Source: Streptomyces sp. V1I1
GTDB taxonomy: Bacteria; Actinomycetota; Actinomycetes; Streptomycetales; Streptomycetaceae
Direction: 5' to 3'
DNA length: 64,000 nucleotides
Assembly (NCBI RefSeq): GCF_030817355.1
Contig: NZ_JAUSZH010000001.1
Span: 1,364,001-1,428,000 of the forward strand
The notes under the pieces are model-generated. The model had not been told where the DNA came from and did not search any database. It saw nothing but the letters and a program-made list of their open reading frames with translations. This document shows, one piece after another, positions 9,603 to 18,276 of this stretch. Numbering within the stretch: the stretch's first letter is position 1; each line of letters opens with the position of its first letter. Made by a program: the position numbers and the translations under genes.

Positions 9603-9648
9603 TTGACCCCCCGAAAGGCATACTGTAGACAATATTCTGTCGACTTAA
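9603..9648 (+). promoter_or_regulatory. Promoter and candidate GntR operator of the 9710 gene
   Basis: A plausible sigma-70-type promoter is present: TTGACC at 9603-9608, a 17-base spacer, then TAGACA at 9626-9631. The -10 is embedded in ACTGTAGACAATA (9622-9634), followed by CTGTCGAC at 9637-9644, so CTGTMGAC occurs twice 14 bases apart. The first copy matches the site in the promoter of the GntR gene at 7244. A bound regulator would block the -10. Confidence 0.55.
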
Positions 9649-9709
9649 CCCAGGTGTCACCTCCCACCGTCCCGCCCTCGCTCGGTCGCTCAACCGAACG
9701 GAGAGCCCC

Positions 9710-10708
9710 GTGAAAGTCGCAGTTGTCGGCGCCGGTGCCATCGGCCCATATGTCGACGCCGCGCTCCATCGCGCCGGCGCCGAGGTCCATCTCATCGCCC
9801 GCGGCCCGCACCTGGCGGCCATGCGCCGCGACGGCGTGCGGGTGCTCAGCCCGCGCGGCGACTTCACCGCGCGGCCGGCCGCCACCGACGACCCGGCCTC
9901 GGTCGGGCCCGTCGACTATGTCTTCCTCGGTCTGAAGGCCAATTCCTATGCGGCGTCGGGCCCATTGGTGCATCCGCTGCTGCACGACCGTACGGCCGTC
10001 ATCGCCGCGCAGAACGGCATCCCCTGGTGGTATTTCCACGGCCTGCCCGGACCGTACACCGGACGCCGCATCGAGAGTGTCGACCCGGGCGGCGCGGTCA
10101 GCGCGACACTGCCGCCCGAGCGCGCCATCGGGTGTGTCGTCTACGCCGCCACCGAGCTCGAATCCCCCGGTGTCGTACGCCACTTGGAAGGCACCCGGTT
10201 CTCCATCGGCGATCCGGACCTGACCGTGTCGCGGCGCTGTCTCGACTTCAGCGAGGCGATGGTGGCGGGCGGGCTCAAGTGCCCCGTCGAGCCCGACCTG
10301 CGCAACGACATCTGGATCAAGCTGCTCGGCAATATCTCCTTCAACCCGATCAGCGCGCTCTCGCGGGCCACGATGGCGCAGATCTGCCGCCACCGGGACA
10401 CAAAGGCGCTGGTCGAGACGATGATGCGCGAGACGCTCGAGGTCGCGGCCGCGGTCGGCTGTCGTCCCAAGATCTCCGTGGAGCGGCGCATCGCCGGCGC
10501 CGAGCGGGTCGGCGACCACAAGACCTCCACCCTCCAGGACCTGGAGAAGGGGAAGCCGCTCGAACTGGACGTGCTGCTCGCGGCCGTCGTCGAGCTGGCC
10601 GCTCTGACGAGGACTCCCGTACCGAAGCTGTGCGCCGTGCACGCGCTCGCCGATCTGCTCGCGACGACCACCACCGCGACCGCGTCGCCAGGGACCACCG
10701 CAGCATGA
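9710..10708 (+). CDS. Ketopantoate reductase-like oxidoreductase (ApbA/PanE family)
   Basis: A 332-residue protein starting at GTG 9710. It has an N-terminal dinucleotide fold (VAVVGAGAIGPYVDAAL) and the 6-phosphogluconate-dehydrogenase-like C-terminal helical domain with IWIKLLGNISFNPISAL, whose lysine and asparagine match catalytic positions of the family. The best-known reaction is NADPH reduction of 2-dehydropantoate, but actinomycetes carry many paralogues of unknown substrate. The gene is followed after 76 bases by fdhD on the same strand and preceded by an apparent GntR operator, so it may belong to a regulated carboxylate or C1 metabolic unit. Confidence 0.85.
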   Translation: MKVAVVGAGAIGPYVDAALHRAGAEVHLIARGPHLAAMRRDGVRVLSPRGDFTARPAATDDPASVGPVDYVFLGLKANSYAASGPLVHPLLHDRTAVIAAQNGIPWWYFHGLPGPYTGRRIESVDPGGAVSATLPPERAIGCVVYAATELESPGVVRHLEGTRFSIGDPDLTVSRRCLDFSEAMVAGGLKCPVEPDLRNDIWIKLLGNISFNPISALSRATMAQICRHRDTKALVETMMRETLEVAAAVGCRPKISVERRIAGAERVGDHKTSTLQDLEKGKPLELDVLLAAVVELAALTRTPVPKLCAVHALADLLATTTTATASPGTTAA

Positions 10709-10784
10709 GTCTGCCTGTGCAGGAGAATGAAGTCGTCAAGGGTCGCTTCGGCTTCCAACACGTACAGAATCGGAATTGATCGCC

Positions 10785-11624
10785 ATGGGACGGGTCACCG
10801 AGCGCCGCCGCACCATCCGCATCAGGGACGGGGCGGTGTCGACCCGTCCCGACACCCTTGTGGCCGAGGAGCCGCTCGAGATCCGCCTCAACGGCAAGCC
10901 GCTCGCCATCACCATGCGCACCCCGGGCGACGACTTCGCGCTCGCGGCGGGCTTCCTCGTCAGCGAGGGCGTGATCGGCGCGGCCGCCGAGGTGCGGAAC
11001 ATCGTGTACTGCGCGGGGGCCACGGACGACGGGTCGAACACCTACAACGTGGTGGACGTGCAGCTGGCGCCCGGCGTGCCCGTCCCCGACATCACGCTCG
11101 AGCGCAACGTCTACACCACGTCCTCGTGCGGGCTGTGCGGCAAGGCCAGCCTCGACGCCGTACGCACCACCACCCGCTTCCCGATCGCCGACACTCCCCC
11201 GGTCCGCGTCGAGCCCGCCCTGCTCGCCCGCCTCCCCGACCGGCTGCGGGCGGCACAGCGGGTCTTCGACCGGACCGGGGGGCTGCATGCGGCCGCGCTG
11301 TTCTCCGAGGAGGGCGAGCTGCTCGACATCCGGGAGGACGTCGGCCGGCACAACGCGGTCGACAAGCTGGTCGGCCTGGCGCTCCAGGACAGCCGGCTGC
11401 CGCTGTCCCGGGTGATCCTGCTGGTCTCGGGACGGGCGTCGTTCGAGCTGGCACAGAAGGCGGTGATGGCCGGAATCCCCGTGCTGGCCGCGGTTTCCGC
11501 GCCGTCATCGCTCGCCGTGGACCTGGCTGCCGAGACGGGTCTGACCCTGGTCGGCTTTCTGCGCGGCGCCAATATGAACGTGTACGCGGGCGACGAGCGC
11601 ATCGCCCTGAGCACCGGGGTCTGA
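10785..11624 (+). CDS. fdhD: FdhD, formate dehydrogenase sulfurtransferase accessory protein
   Basis: The protein is 279 residues from ATG 10785; an in-frame TTG nine bases upstream is possible. FdhD carries sulfur from a cysteine desulfurase to the molybdenum cofactor of formate dehydrogenase. The active-site motif TSSCGLCGK puts the two cysteines at about 115 and 118. VGRHNAVDK and LVSGRASFEL are further family hallmarks. No formate dehydrogenase subunit lies in the window, so its partner must be elsewhere. A strong hairpin follows the stop. Confidence 0.95.
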   Translation: MGRVTERRRTIRIRDGAVSTRPDTLVAEEPLEIRLNGKPLAITMRTPGDDFALAAGFLVSEGVIGAAAEVRNIVYCAGATDDGSNTYNVVDVQLAPGVPVPDITLERNVYTTSSCGLCGKASLDAVRTTTRFPIADTPPVRVEPALLARLPDRLRAAQRVFDRTGGLHAAALFSEEGELLDIREDVGRHNAVDKLVGLALQDSRLPLSRVILLVSGRASFELAQKAVMAGIPVLAAVSAPSSLAVDLAAETGLTLVGFLRGANMNVYAGDERIALSTGV

Positions 11625-11647
11625 AGCGCGACCGCTGCACGGGATAC

Positions 11648-11687
11648 GGCCCGGCCGGCGGGGAGCGCCCCCTGCGCCGGCCGGGCC
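11648..11687 (+). terminator. Hairpin terminator after fdhD
   Basis: Perfect 13-base arms at 11648-11660 and 11675-11687 enclose a 14-base loop, starting 23 bases after the fdhD stop. No clear T-run follows, as is common in high-GC actinomycetes. It lies between converging genes (fdhD and the PHP protein), so it may act in both directions. Confidence 0.75.
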
Positions 11688-11700
11688 CCTCCGTGACAGG

Positions 11701-13380
11701 TCAGCGGACCACGTCCACGAAGACCGGGTTGGTGTAACACCACGTGTCCAGCCACGCATCGCCGTTGCCCGGCTCGTGCGGAATCGGTCCGTGCGGGTCG
11801 ATCGCAGCGCCGAGGAATCCGGGACCGTTGCGCTTGCCGTCGCTGCCGCGCAGCCGCAGGTAGAAGGACTCCTCGGCCCTGCCCACCGGAATGCGCAGCG
11901 TGTACCGGCCCGTGCGGCCCTGGACATCGGCCGTGTGCACGACCTTGGTGTCGGGTGCGCGCCACTCGTCACGGTCGGCGGCCGGGCCGCACACCGCGCC
12001 GCGGATCACGTCGAGGTGGGCGAGGCGCGGCACTTCACCGTGATGGTTGGGGCGGGATGCGGTGGTGACGGTGACGTTGAGGACGATCTTCTCGCCGCGG
12101 CGTACGCGCAGTCGGCCGCCCAGCGTCACGCCACGGCCGATGCCGTGCTCCCTGTTCACGCGTACGTCGATGCCGTCGATCAGCTGGCCGTGGTCGACCC
12201 AGACCCGGCCTGCCCGCAGTCCGGCCATCACATGCCGATAGCCGTAGCGGGTCACACCCACATGCGTACGGCTGAACTGACCCGGCCAGAAGTCGCTGCC
12301 GGGCTGCGGCTCGGTGGTGTTGACCGGGTCCGGGAGGCGGCCGGTGTTGTCGAAGTTCTGGCCCGGCAGCCAGTCGCCGTTCTTCCAGGTGTCGAAGGTG
12401 ACCCGGTGTACGTCCGAGTTGGACGTGACCGAGAAGAGCTTGCCCTCGGCGAGCATGGCGTCCCACAGTCCGCCGACGGTCGCGGTCGCCCAGTCGAATC
12501 CGCCGTGAGTCAGATAGGCCTCACGCGGATAGCCGGGAAAGGAGTTCGCGGAGGGAGAGTTCTCGTAGTCGCCGCGGATGCTGGTCGGGGCGTGCCGGCC
12601 GGGCGACGCGGCGGCCTGCGCGCCGGGCGCGCCCTCCATACCGATCATGATGCCGGGGGCGGCGTCCCGCCAGGCGCGCATCTCGTGCGGGGAGTCGATG
12701 CCGAGACGCAGCGGATGGTTGGCCAGGACCAGTACGTCGTCCACATAGCCGCAACGGCGCTGCTGGTCGAGCCACTTGAGCGCCGCGACGGCATGGGCCT
12801 CGTTGCGCGGGGTGTCCGGGTGGTCCGGGCCGCCCGCGGTGTAGCCGAGGAGTTTGCCGTCGTAGGCCTCCTCGAAGCGGGTGAGCAGTTCGACCTCATG
12901 GCGTCCCGGCGGGGAGAAGACGGTGCAGTGCTCGGCGCCGGGGATGTACCACTCAAGGCCCTGGAAGATCAGCATGCGCCGGTTCTCGGCGCGGGCCTTG
13001 AGGATCTCCTCGTGCTCGGCCTGGGCGCCGCCCGCCTTGTGGTGGCCTATGTTGCTGTGCTCGGTCAGGACCATCCAGTCCAGGCCGTACCGGGAGGCGG
13101 CGGTGGCCAGTTGGGAGAAGGTGTACTTCGCGTCATGGCTGTAGACGGAGTGCACATGGTGGTCGCCGACGAGATAGGAGAGGGCGGGGTCGCCCAGGGC
13201 CGGGGTGTGCGCCTCGGCGGCGGTCGGCGCGAGAATGGCGCCGCCGGCGAACGCGGCGCCGAACAGGCCCGCGCTTCGCAGCAGTCCACGGCGCGAGAGT
13301 CCCTGCGGGTCGAGCGAGTCGGCGGGTACGTCGGGGTCCGCCCAGCGGGGCAGGGGCTGAATGGGTCTCTGGCTCGGCAT
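11701..13380 (-). CDS. Secreted PHP-domain metal-dependent phosphoesterase
   Basis: A 559-residue protein with a twin-arginine signal around residues 29-45 (SRRGLLRSAGLFGAAFAGG), ending near the Ala-rich AEAH site. After it comes a PHP-type domain: GDHHVHSVYSHD holds the H-x-H metal ligands and LTEHSNIGHH a further pair. The C-terminal 200 residues look beta-rich and would fit an accessory domain. PHP proteins hydrolyse phosphoesters with a multinuclear metal centre; the exported form suggests scavenging outside the cell. It is followed 36 bases upstream on the same strand by an exported metallophosphoesterase, so both may be expressed together. Confidence 0.85.
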   Translation of the reverse strand: MPSQRPIQPLPRWADPDVPADSLDPQGLSRRGLLRSAGLFGAAFAGGAILAPTAAEAHTPALGDPALSYLVGDHHVHSVYSHDAKYTFSQLATAASRYGLDWMVLTEHSNIGHHKAGGAQAEHEEILKARAENRRMLIFQGLEWYIPGAEHCTVFSPPGRHEVELLTRFEEAYDGKLLGYTAGGPDHPDTPRNEAHAVAALKWLDQQRRCGYVDDVLVLANHPLRLGIDSPHEMRAWRDAAPGIMIGMEGAPGAQAAASPGRHAPTSIRGDYENSPSANSFPGYPREAYLTHGGFDWATATVGGLWDAMLAEGKLFSVTSNSDVHRVTFDTWKNGDWLPGQNFDNTGRLPDPVNTTEPQPGSDFWPGQFSRTHVGVTRYGYRHVMAGLRAGRVWVDHGQLIDGIDVRVNREHGIGRGVTLGGRLRVRRGEKIVLNVTVTTASRPNHHGEVPRLAHLDVIRGAVCGPAADRDEWRAPDTKVVHTADVQGRTGRYTLRIPVGRAEESFYLRLRGSDGKRNGPGFLGAAIDPHGPIPHEPGNGDAWLDTWCYTNPVFVDVVR

Positions 13381-13414
13381 GAGGTGCTTCTCCTTCTCGG
13401 CGGCGCTCGGCAGG

Positions 13415-15322
13415 TCAGGCGATCATGAAGTCACGTACGGGCAGAGCACGTTCGACGATGCGCACATCGCCGAGCCAGCCGTGCAGCAGCTGGTCGAGGG
13501 TGCCGCCGTACTCGTAGCCGCCCACCAGCCAGGGCAGGCCGAGGGTGGCGAGGCCGCTGGTGCGGGTGGCGGGGTTACGGGCGACCGGGCAGCCGTCGAC
13601 GTACATCGTGGTGTGCTTTCCGTCGTTGACGACGGCGAGATGCCACCAGACCTCGCGCTCCAGCTCATGGCCCCAGTTGGTGACGGCTCCGGGCTGGTTG
13701 AGCGGAGCGGCCGCCCACTGCGGGCCGGGTCCGTCGGACAGGGAGAGGGTGCCGACGGGCTCTTCCGGGTCGCCTTCGGTCTTTCCGGCGGCGCCGAGTG
13801 TGCCGCGGCGGCTGAGGATCGAACCCCAGGCGTGGTGCCCGGCGTCCCAGTCGGCGGGGAGCTTGATGAACGCCTCGATGGTGTAGCCGGAGCGGAACGT
13901 CTTGGCGTTGAGCGGGGCGTTGCCCGCCGTACGCAGATAAGCGCCGCGCAGCGGGGGCTTGCCGCCGTCGAAGTAGAGGCTGCCGTGGCCCGGCTGGTCG
14001 GGGTGGTGGCTTCTCGACCAGCGCAGGGCGTCGGCCGGGGTGCCGGGGACGGTCTCCCTCGTCAGGTCGTTGCGGTTGCCCGACAGGTCGGGGACGCGGA
14101 GCGCGGCGTCGGCCGGGGAGCCGTCCTGGTGCGTGCCGTCGAAGCGCCAGTAGGCGACAGTGCCGGGAAGGAGCATCTTCGCGGCGGGGCGGGGTCCCCG
14201 GGCGGCGACGGGCGCGAATCCGGCGAAGCGCTTCTCGAAGTCGATGGGGACGGAGAAGCTGTCCTGGGGGCCGGTCATTTCGATCTCGCGGCGCTCCAGT
14301 TCGTTGAGCCCGTCGCCCGCGCGGCCGAGGATCCACGGAGAGATCGTTTCCACGTCGATGGTGTTCCTGGCGAGGTCGAAGCGGTAGAGGCGGATCATCG
14401 CGCTGCCGCCGTAGTAGCGGTTCTGGTAGTTGGTGATGTGCAGATGCACGTCGTGGCCGGCGGTGTTCGTGCGGGTGGTGCGGGCGGCGGGCCAGTAGTG
14501 GCCGTTGAGCGTGAGGAAGATCTGGTCGTGGTCGGCTATCAGCTCGTCCCACAGGTGCTTGCCGTGCGGGGAGAACTCGGCCTCGTCGCCGTACTGGTCC
14601 GCGTACACCAGTTCGTGCGTGGTCAGAACGACGGGCGTCTTCGGGTGCTTGGCGATGACGTCTCTGGCCCAGGCGCGGGAGGCCGCCGACGGCCGCCAGT
14701 CGAGGGCGAGGACCAGCCACTCGCGGCCGGCGGCGCGGAAGAGGTGATACGTGTTGTAGCCGTCGGGCGTGGCCCCGCCGAAGGTGGGCAGCCTGCTCAT
14801 CCGCTGCGGGCCGAAGGCGTCCAGGTAGGGGGTGCGGCCGCGCTGGTCGTCGGTCGAGGACTTGATGTCGTGGTTGCCTGCGACGACGCTGTAGCCGACG
14901 CGCCGGCGGTCCAGGAGCTCGAAGGCCTCGCTCAGTGGTCCGAATTCGCGCGGCTGCCCGTTCTCGGTGAGATCGCCGAGATGGGACAGGAAAACGATGT
15001 TCTCTTCGCGCCCGTGGTCGAGTATGTAGCGCAGGGAGGCCTCGACGGGCGCGGAGTTGATGCTGGCGCCGTCGAAGAGGTACTGGGTGTCCGGCATGAC
15101 GACGAGCGTGAATCTGGGACTGTCTGGGTCGGGACGCCAACTGGCAACGTTGTCAGCGGACTTCTGCTGCGGCAGGGCCGCGGCGGGCGCCGCGGTGGCC
15201 AGTCCCCCGGCGGCGGCTGCGGCAGCGGTGGCCGCGCCCGTGAGTCCGGTGGCACGCAGGAACGTACGACGGCTTGCGGCGGGTGCGAGGGGGCCGTCGG
15301 GCTGGTGGAGCGGACTGCACAT
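13415..15322 (-). CDS. Exported calcineurin-type metallophosphoesterase with C-terminal LamG domain
   Basis: The protein is 635 residues from ATG 15320-15322, preceded by GGAGA; the frame stays open further upstream without a ribosome site. A twin-arginine signal (SRRTFLRATGLTGAA) is followed by a metallophosphoesterase domain with all motifs: VVMPDTQ, LSHLGDLTENG, GNHDI, LTTHE and NGHYW. Residues of roughly 405-630 form a concanavalin-like LamG/laminin G-like domain (YWRFDGTHQDG, GYTIEAFIKLP, WWHLAVVNDG, TTMYVDG) that usually binds glycans. The layout suggests an extracellular phosphatase or phosphodiesterase tethered to a surface sugar polymer. Confidence 0.9.
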   Translation of the reverse strand: MCSPLHQPDGPLAPAASRRTFLRATGLTGAATAAAAAAGGLATAAPAAALPQQKSADNVASWRPDPDSPRFTLVVMPDTQYLFDGASINSAPVEASLRYILDHGREENIVFLSHLGDLTENGQPREFGPLSEAFELLDRRRVGYSVVAGNHDIKSSTDDQRGRTPYLDAFGPQRMSRLPTFGGATPDGYNTYHLFRAAGREWLVLALDWRPSAASRAWARDVIAKHPKTPVVLTTHELVYADQYGDEAEFSPHGKHLWDELIADHDQIFLTLNGHYWPAARTTRTNTAGHDVHLHITNYQNRYYGGSAMIRLYRFDLARNTIDVETISPWILGRAGDGLNELERREIEMTGPQDSFSVPIDFEKRFAGFAPVAARGPRPAAKMLLPGTVAYWRFDGTHQDGSPADAALRVPDLSGNRNDLTRETVPGTPADALRWSRSHHPDQPGHGSLYFDGGKPPLRGAYLRTAGNAPLNAKTFRSGYTIEAFIKLPADWDAGHHAWGSILSRRGTLGAAGKTEGDPEEPVGTLSLSDGPGPQWAAAPLNQPGAVTNWGHELEREVWWHLAVVNDGKHTTMYVDGCPVARNPATRTSGLATLGLPWLVGGYEYGGTLDQLLHGWLGDVRIVERALPVRDFMIA

Positions 15323-15461
15323 GGACGTCTCCGCGGTGCGTTCGTCGGGGTGAACGTGTGCACGGTAGGCGAGGGTCCGGGGCGCGACGGGGCCGGGTCG
15401 GCGACGTCCGGGCAAAGAAACCATGAATGACTCACCCCGCGCGGGGCGGGGTGACGGTGGC

Positions 15462-15869
15462 TCAGCGGGCACGGCGGCGCGCGTCGGAGGGCGGCGGGAT
15501 CAGCTGGAGGGCCAGGGTGGCCGGGGGTTCGGCCAGTCCGGGGCCGCCAGCGATGGCCCACGCCAGGACGTCGTCCGTCGCGTCGTCGTCGAGCGCCCAG
15601 CCGACCCAGGCCGCGCGGGCCCCTCGGCGTCGGCCCTCGCTGGAGGGCTGGACCACGATCACATTGGCCTGCCCGCATGGCCCGAGGCAGTCACTGGTCC
15701 GGACGGCAAGCCGTCCCCCGGAGCCCGCGGCGGCGGCGCGCAGCCTGGCCAACTGCCCTTCGTGGTCGGTGCCGGGGTTCTTGCGGCCGTCGCCGCAGCA
15801 GCATCCGCGGCAGACGACCAGAGTGCAGGGACGGGCATGGAAGGGGCGTATGGCGTACGTCGTCGTCAC
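15462..15869 (-). CDS. (2Fe-2S) ferredoxin-like protein, thioredoxin fold
   Basis: A 135-residue small protein. VVCRGCCCGDG near residue 20 and SDCLGPCGQANVIVV near residue 60 give the four-cysteine pattern of the thioredoxin-like [2Fe-2S] ferredoxins. The C-terminal part WVGWALDDDATDDVLAW is a helical extension typical of stand-alone actinomycete versions. It probably carries single electrons in the cytoplasm; no redox partner gene is adjacent. Overlapping reading frames in this GC-rich stretch are shadows. Confidence 0.8.
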   Translation of the reverse strand: MTTTYAIRPFHARPCTLVVCRGCCCGDGRKNPGTDHEGQLARLRAAAAGSGGRLAVRTSDCLGPCGQANVIVVQPSSEGRRRGARAAWVGWALDDDATDDVLAWAIAGGPGLAEPPATLALQLIPPPSDARRRAR

Positions 15870-15925
15870 CGGGCGATCTTGTCAGACGAGGGGTGCGGGT
15901 TGCCCGGGTGTGTGGGCGGCGGCGT

Positions 15926-16972
15926 TCACCGGGGCACAGGGGCGTCAGCGCCCGCGTACTGCGGCCGGGAGGGGAGCGGGGAGGGGAAAGACACCGCCTC
16001 CGTATCCCGCGCCCGCCGCTTCGCGATCACCGCGCACACCATCAACTGCATCTGGTGAAAGAGCATCAACGGCAGCACGGCCAAGCTCGCCTGCGCCCCG
16101 AACAGCACGCTCGCCATCGGCAGCCCCGCCGCCAAGCTCTTCTTCGAGCCCGCGAACTGGATCGCGATCCGGTCCGCCCGCCCGAAGCCGAGCCGCTTCG
16201 AGCCGTACCACGTCAGCCCCAGCATCGCCGCCAGCAGCACCGCCTCGACCAGCAGCAGCGCCCCCAGCCGCAGCGGCGTCACCTGGTGCCAGACGCCCGC
16301 GACCATGCCTTCGCTGAAGGCCGTGTAGACGACGAGCAGGATCGAGCCGCGGTCGACGTACCCGAGCGCCTTCTTGTGGCGGGTCAGGAAGCCGCCGATC
16401 CACCGCCTCAGCAACTGCCCCGCCAGGAACGGCACCAGCAGCTGGAGCACGATCTTCAGCAGCGAGTCCGCTGAGAAGCCGCCCGCGCCGCCGCCCAGCA
16501 GCAGGGCCGCGAGCAGCGGTGTCACGAGGATGCCGGCGAGGCTGGAGAAGGAGCCGGCGCAGATCGCCGCCGGGACGTTGCCGCGGGCCATCGAGGTGAA
16601 GGCGATCGACGACTGGATGGTCGACGGGACCAGGCAGAGGAACAGCAGACCGCTGTAGAGCTGCGGGGTGAGCACCAGCGGCTCGAGGCCCCGCGCCGCG
16701 AGGCCCAGCAGCGGGAAGAGCAGGAACGTCGCGGCCAGCACCGTCAGATGGAGCCGCCAGTGCCTGAGCCCGTCGAGCGCCTCGCGCGTCGACAGCCGCG
16801 CCCCGTACAGGAAGAACAGCAGCGACGCCGCCCCGGTCGACGCCCCGCCGACCACATCGGCCGTCGCGCCCGACGCCGGGAGCAGAGCCGCGAGGACCAC
16901 GGTCCCGAGCAGCGCCATGATGTACGGATCGATCGGCAGCCAGGACGGGAACTGCAACGCGCGGCGGCTCAT
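15926..16972 (-). CDS. Bile acid:sodium symporter (SBF) family transporter
   Basis: The protein is 348 residues from ATG 16970-16972, preceded by GGAG; an upstream in-frame start at 17047 would add a charged, unlikely head. Nine to ten hydrophobic segments cover nearly the whole protein, beginning with YIMALLGTVVLAALLP. Motifs of the SBF_like/YfeH group are present: LVPSTIQSSIAFTSMARGN and FAGSKKSLAAGLPMASVLF. These carriers move organic anions with sodium. The gene diverges from a LysR regulator at 17097, the usual arrangement for a transporter controlled by that regulator. Confidence 0.88.
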   Translation of the reverse strand: MSRRALQFPSWLPIDPYIMALLGTVVLAALLPASGATADVVGGASTGAASLLFFLYGARLSTREALDGLRHWRLHLTVLAATFLLFPLLGLAARGLEPLVLTPQLYSGLLFLCLVPSTIQSSIAFTSMARGNVPAAICAGSFSSLAGILVTPLLAALLLGGGAGGFSADSLLKIVLQLLVPFLAGQLLRRWIGGFLTRHKKALGYVDRGSILLVVYTAFSEGMVAGVWHQVTPLRLGALLLVEAVLLAAMLGLTWYGSKRLGFGRADRIAIQFAGSKKSLAAGLPMASVLFGAQASLAVLPLMLFHQMQLMVCAVIAKRRARDTEAVSFPSPLPSRPQYAGADAPVPR

Positions 16973-17096
16973 GTGCTCCACTTGCTCTCGGTTCAGATCG
17001 TGCCCTCCCCATGCTCCTCCGGATCGGCGCGATCGGGAATCCCGCATACCACTCTGACTGTCATCACGAATCGCGATAGGACGCTAGCCTCGAAGG

Positions 17097-17969
17097 ATGT
17101 ACGACCCGGCCCAGCTCCGTACCTTCCTCGCGGTCGCCCAGACCCTGAGCTTCACCCAGGCCGCCCGCCGGCTCGGGCTGCGGCAGTCGACGGTGAGCCA
17201 GCATGTGCGGCGACTGGAGGACGCGACCGGGCGGCAGTTGTTCACCCGGGACACGCACAGCGTGGAACTCACCGAGGACGGCGAGGCGATGCTCGGCTTC
17301 GCCCGGACGATCCTCCAGTCGCACGAGCGCGCGGCCGCGTTCTTCACGGGTACGCGGCTGCGCGGGCGGCTGCGTTTCGGGGCGTCCGAGGACTTCGTGC
17401 TGACCCGGCTCCCGGAGATCCTGGAGTCGTTCCGGCGTGATCACCCCGAGGTCGATCTGGAGCTCACCGTCGAGCTGTCCGGCACGCTGCACGAGCAGTT
17501 GGCGGCCGGCCGGCTGGATCTGGTGCTCGCCAAGCGCCGGGCGGGCGAATCGCCGGGCGAGCTGGTCTGGCGCGATCGCATGATCTGGATCGCGGCCGAC
17601 GGCGTACGCATCGATCCGGATCGCCCGGTCCCGCTGATCCTCTTCCCGCCGCCGGCCGTGACCCGGGCCCGTGCGCTCGACGTCCTGGAACGGCACGGCC
17701 GCCCGTGGCGCATCGCGTGCACGAGTGGCAGCCTCAGCGGCCTGGTCGCCGCCGCCCGCGCGGGTCTCGGCGTGATGGCCCACACCCGCGGACTGGTCCC
17801 GCCGGGCCTGGTGCCCGTCCCCGACCGCGCCGGGCTGCCGGAGCTGGGCACGGTGGACTTCGTACTGCTGCACGGCCGCCGCCGGAACGCGGCGCAGGAG
17901 GCCGCGGACGCACTGGCCGCTGCGGTCCTGGCGAGCGGCGACCGGCTGCACGGACCGGTCGGCCGCTGA
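17097..17969 (+). CDS. LysR family transcriptional regulator
   Basis: A 290-residue regulator with the N-terminal LysR winged helix (residues 1-60; FTQAARRLGLRQSTVSQHVRRLE) and a periplasmic-binding-like effector domain from about residue 85. It is divergent from the SBF transporter, and the 124 bases between the two starts hold a dyad-like stretch (TCACGAATCGCGAT near 17065) of the T-N11-A type. Regulation of the transporter and of itself is likely. The effector is unknown. Confidence 0.9.
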   Translation: MYDPAQLRTFLAVAQTLSFTQAARRLGLRQSTVSQHVRRLEDATGRQLFTRDTHSVELTEDGEAMLGFARTILQSHERAAAFFTGTRLRGRLRFGASEDFVLTRLPEILESFRRDHPEVDLELTVELSGTLHEQLAAGRLDLVLAKRRAGESPGELVWRDRMIWIAADGVRIDPDRPVPLILFPPPAVTRARALDVLERHGRPWRIACTSGSLSGLVAAARAGLGVMAHTRGLVPPGLVPVPDRAGLPELGTVDFVLLHGRRRNAAQEAADALAAAVLASGDRLHGPVGR

Positions 17970-18276
17970 GTACGACCACCGTCCGCACCGCCCGCCCCGC
18001 TCGCACCCGTTGTCCCGGTTGTCCCGAGCAGGTACGGACCAAGATCCCGTCCCCTGTACAGCGACAGTGATCGCACCGTACAGATTCGGTGGAGATTCTG
18101 GCGCAGCTTACTTACTCTACGGTCAGAAACTCGCCCGAGCCTTCCCCATGTGGCCGGATATGCGTCGCTGACCTGTGGTGATGCCATTCGTCCACAGTTC
18201 TCGAAGGCTCTCCCGCCCGGCGGCCGGGTGGGGTACCGTCACGGCGCTGTGCGGGGAGCACCACAAGGAGCAGCCA

